Below are positions 31,475 to 32,699 of a DNA stretch of 32,699 nt, piece by piece. Origin of the DNA: Microvirga roseola (GTDB lineage Bacteria > Pseudomonadota > Alphaproteobacteria > Rhizobiales > Beijerinckiaceae); assembly GCF_020866965.1 (NCBI RefSeq), contig NZ_JAJATX010000048.1, forward strand, positions 1 to 32,699. The letters are read 5' to 3'. The position numbers and the translations under genes are program-made. The notes under the pieces were generated by a model. It had not been told where the DNA came from and ran no database searches. It saw only the letters and a list, made by a program, of their open reading frames with translations. The stretch's first letter is position 1. Every line of letters begins with the position of its first letter.

Positions 31475-32016
31475 CCTGGACTGCAGCAGGTTCCATGCTG
31501 CCCGCGGAAGATGGTACGGTACGGAACAGAACTAACGGTTGAATAGTTTCACCGGTCAGTTTCACCTCCGGTCCGACCACAATCACTGCCCAGGAGGCAC
31601 GTTGGCATTCCAAATGCTCTCTCCATCGTCCTGGGATTGGCCATTCTCCTTAGCGTGATCATGTGGATCATGGCGATATCGGCTATACTCTAAGACAGTC
31701 GCGCCAAGCATAGGCCCCGTCCTTGTAATCACTTTGAGCAGGGAGGGGCGCAATCATCTGCGCGATATCTCATTTGCCCTTCAAAACAGCGTACCACACT
31801 TTATTTACATGCAGTGCTTCGCCATCTGAAATGACAGTGCTTGTGGTCTAAATTGGCTCACAACCGCTAAATGCCAAGTAAGATTTAGGATTCGTCCGCA
31901 GACGGCGCTGCTTAACTTGAAATTACTCTTTTTCCAGAACTGTAGCCGGGCCCGATTAATCGTGCTGCTGTGGCACGAGCCTCCTGCGGCGATGCAGGCG
32001 GGTCCACAAAGAAGTG
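31475..32016. other. Intergenic region before the chemoreceptor gene
   Basis: No frame of normal length is supportable. It contains an imperfect EcfG-like site (GGAAC 31523-31527, 17 bases, AGTT), a partial tandem repeat of AGTTTCACC..CGGTC (31545-31573), and a possible 28-codon membrane peptide at 31607-31693. The last 300 bases are AT-richer and probably hold the chemoreceptor promoter. Confidence 0.4.
31607..31693 (+). CDS. Possible 28-residue membrane peptide (ATT start)
   Basis: After AGGAGG (31592-31597) and nine bases, a frame opening with ATT encodes one continuous hydrophobic helix (ALSIVLGLAILLSVIMWIM) and ends at TAA 31691-31693. Only the non-standard start and the lack of a known family count against it; the frame may instead be a remnant. 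Confidence 0.2.
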   Translation: MPNALSIVLGLAILLSVIMWIMAISAIL

Positions 32017-32699
32017 ATGACAGTCCAAAATCCCCCCGCTCGGAAGAGGGTAGCGAGCATTCTATCCAGTGTTACCAGCCGCTTCTACGCAGGTATCGCC
32101 GCCGGCATCCTCGCGCTGATAGCACTGTCGGTTTATGGATCACTCACGATCTCCAGCATCCTCCTCGAAAGAAAGCAGGCCGAGCTCAAAAGCCTTGCTC
32201 AGACCGCGACAACTCTCATTGCAGGTTTTGAGGAGCGTGCCAGGAAGGGTGAGTTTTCCGTCGAGGAGGCCAAGAAGCGGGCGGCCGACATCCTGCGCAC
32301 GATGCGCTACAACGGCAATGACTACTTTGTGGTACTCGATTACACCAACTTCGTTGTCATGCATCCCAACAAGGGTACTGAGGGCAAGAACCTCTCCGAC
32401 GTGAAGGATGCCAACGGAACCTACGTCACCCGCGAGCAGGTCGAGGCCGGTAAGAGGGGCGGCGGTTTCGTCAACTTCCTCTGGCCGAAGCTGAACGAGA
32501 CTGTACCGTCTCCGAAAACCGTATACGCCGTCTCATTCCCTCAGTGGGAATGGGTTGTGGCCGCAGGCATGTACATCGATGATCTGGCGGCTATCAATGC
32601 CACTCACCGGAACGTGTTCCTCGCCTTTGTCGGCGTCTCGGCCCTAATCCTGGCAGCTGTTGCGTTCGGCCTCGGTCGTAGCATCTCCCGGCCGATGAA
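32017..32699 (+). CDS. Methyl-accepting chemotaxis protein, Cache domain part (cut by window end)
   Basis: The first 227 codons of a chemoreceptor; the frame is open at the window end. Start ATG 32017 (a GTG directly before it is also in frame). Parts: a short cytoplasmic basic segment, helix 1 (GIAAGILALIALSVYGSL), a periplasmic single-Cache (sCache_2) domain with RYNGNDYFVVLDYTN, then VVMHPNKGTEGKNLSD, GGGFVNFLWPK and FPQWEWVVAAGMYIDD, then helix 2 (FLAFVGVSALILAAVAFGLG) running into SRP, the beginning of a HAMP domain. The signalling domain should follow outside the window. Such domains sense small organic acids or amino compounds; the ligand is unknown. Confidence 0.85.
   Translation, partial: MTVQNPPARKRVASILSSVTSRFYAGIAAGILALIALSVYGSLTISSILLERKQAELKSLAQTATTLIAGFEERARKGEFSVEEAKKRAADILRTMRYNGNDYFVVLDYTNFVVMHPNKGTEGKNLSDVKDANGTYVTREQVEAGKRGGGFVNFLWPKLNETVPSPKTVYAVSFPQWEWVVAAGMYIDDLAAINATHRNVFLAFVGVSALILAAVAFGLGRSISRPM

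Noticed and set aside
10960..31863. Near-identical 17-mers TCTAAATTGGCT(G/C)ACAA at 10960-10976 and 31847-31863, suggesting a shared regulator site
   Set aside because: With one mismatch, a few such pairs are expected by chance in a 33-kb window, and neither copy sits at a consistent distance from a gene.

Overview
The window looks like a chromosomal or large-plasmid segment from a GC-rich alphaproteobacterium of the Hyphomicrobiales, most likely a Methylobacteriaceae/Microvirga-like organism. This is inferred from an EcfG-type stress sigma factor, a Ros/MucR regulator, a DUF1194 protein, an ExoD protein and a serine-glyoxylate-type aminotransferase. No tRNA, rRNA or CRISPR array was seen.

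Layout. Bases 1-5220 are a gene graveyard: a broken PAS gene, two decayed AI-2E-type permease remnants, an IS21-family remnant (istB fragment plus terminal repeats), a coiled-coil ORF running out of the IS end, and a PRC-barrel gene broken by start loss, a nonsense codon and frameshifts. Two small intact envelope proteins with a WWW motif sit among them. Bases 5237-7059 hold a GH15 glucoamylase/trehalase-like gene, followed by about 1 kb with no convincing gene. Bases 8111-9611 carry, on the minus strand, mucR, an overlooked 52-residue membrane protein and an ecfG sigma factor whose N-terminus looks like a fused NepR anti-sigma domain. Bases 10064-12239 hold a small hypothetical gene, a possible sRNA, and a tautomerase gene (one in-frame TGA) divergent from an HxlR regulator with a perfect inverted repeat between them. 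SRAP (12318-12980) is divergent from a DExH helicase that loses its family C-terminus near 14490.

Bases 14541-23506 form a coherent accessory catabolic cluster: an IclR regulator, a polar amino-acid-type ABC importer (ATPase, binding protein, two permeases) and a class V aminotransferase on plus, facing a CE4 deacetylase/cyclic-imidase-like enzyme and a penicillin-acylase-family Ntn hydrolase on minus. Neither hydrolase has a visible signal peptide, so the natural model is import of a small nitrogenous compound, intracellular hydrolysis, then transamination. The substrate is unknown.

Bases 24100-32699 carry stress and envelope genes (DUF892 ferritin-like protein, acidic protein, ExoD, P450, DUF1194), then a second patch of remnants (CPA2 antiporter, DnaQ-like exonuclease), a small membrane protein, and the start of a Cache-domain chemoreceptor cut by the window end. 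The two exact GGAAC-N16-CGTT motifs found by reading both strands each lie just upstream of a start codon (DUF892, P450), which links these genes to an EcfG-type sigma factor such as the one encoded at 8895-9611.
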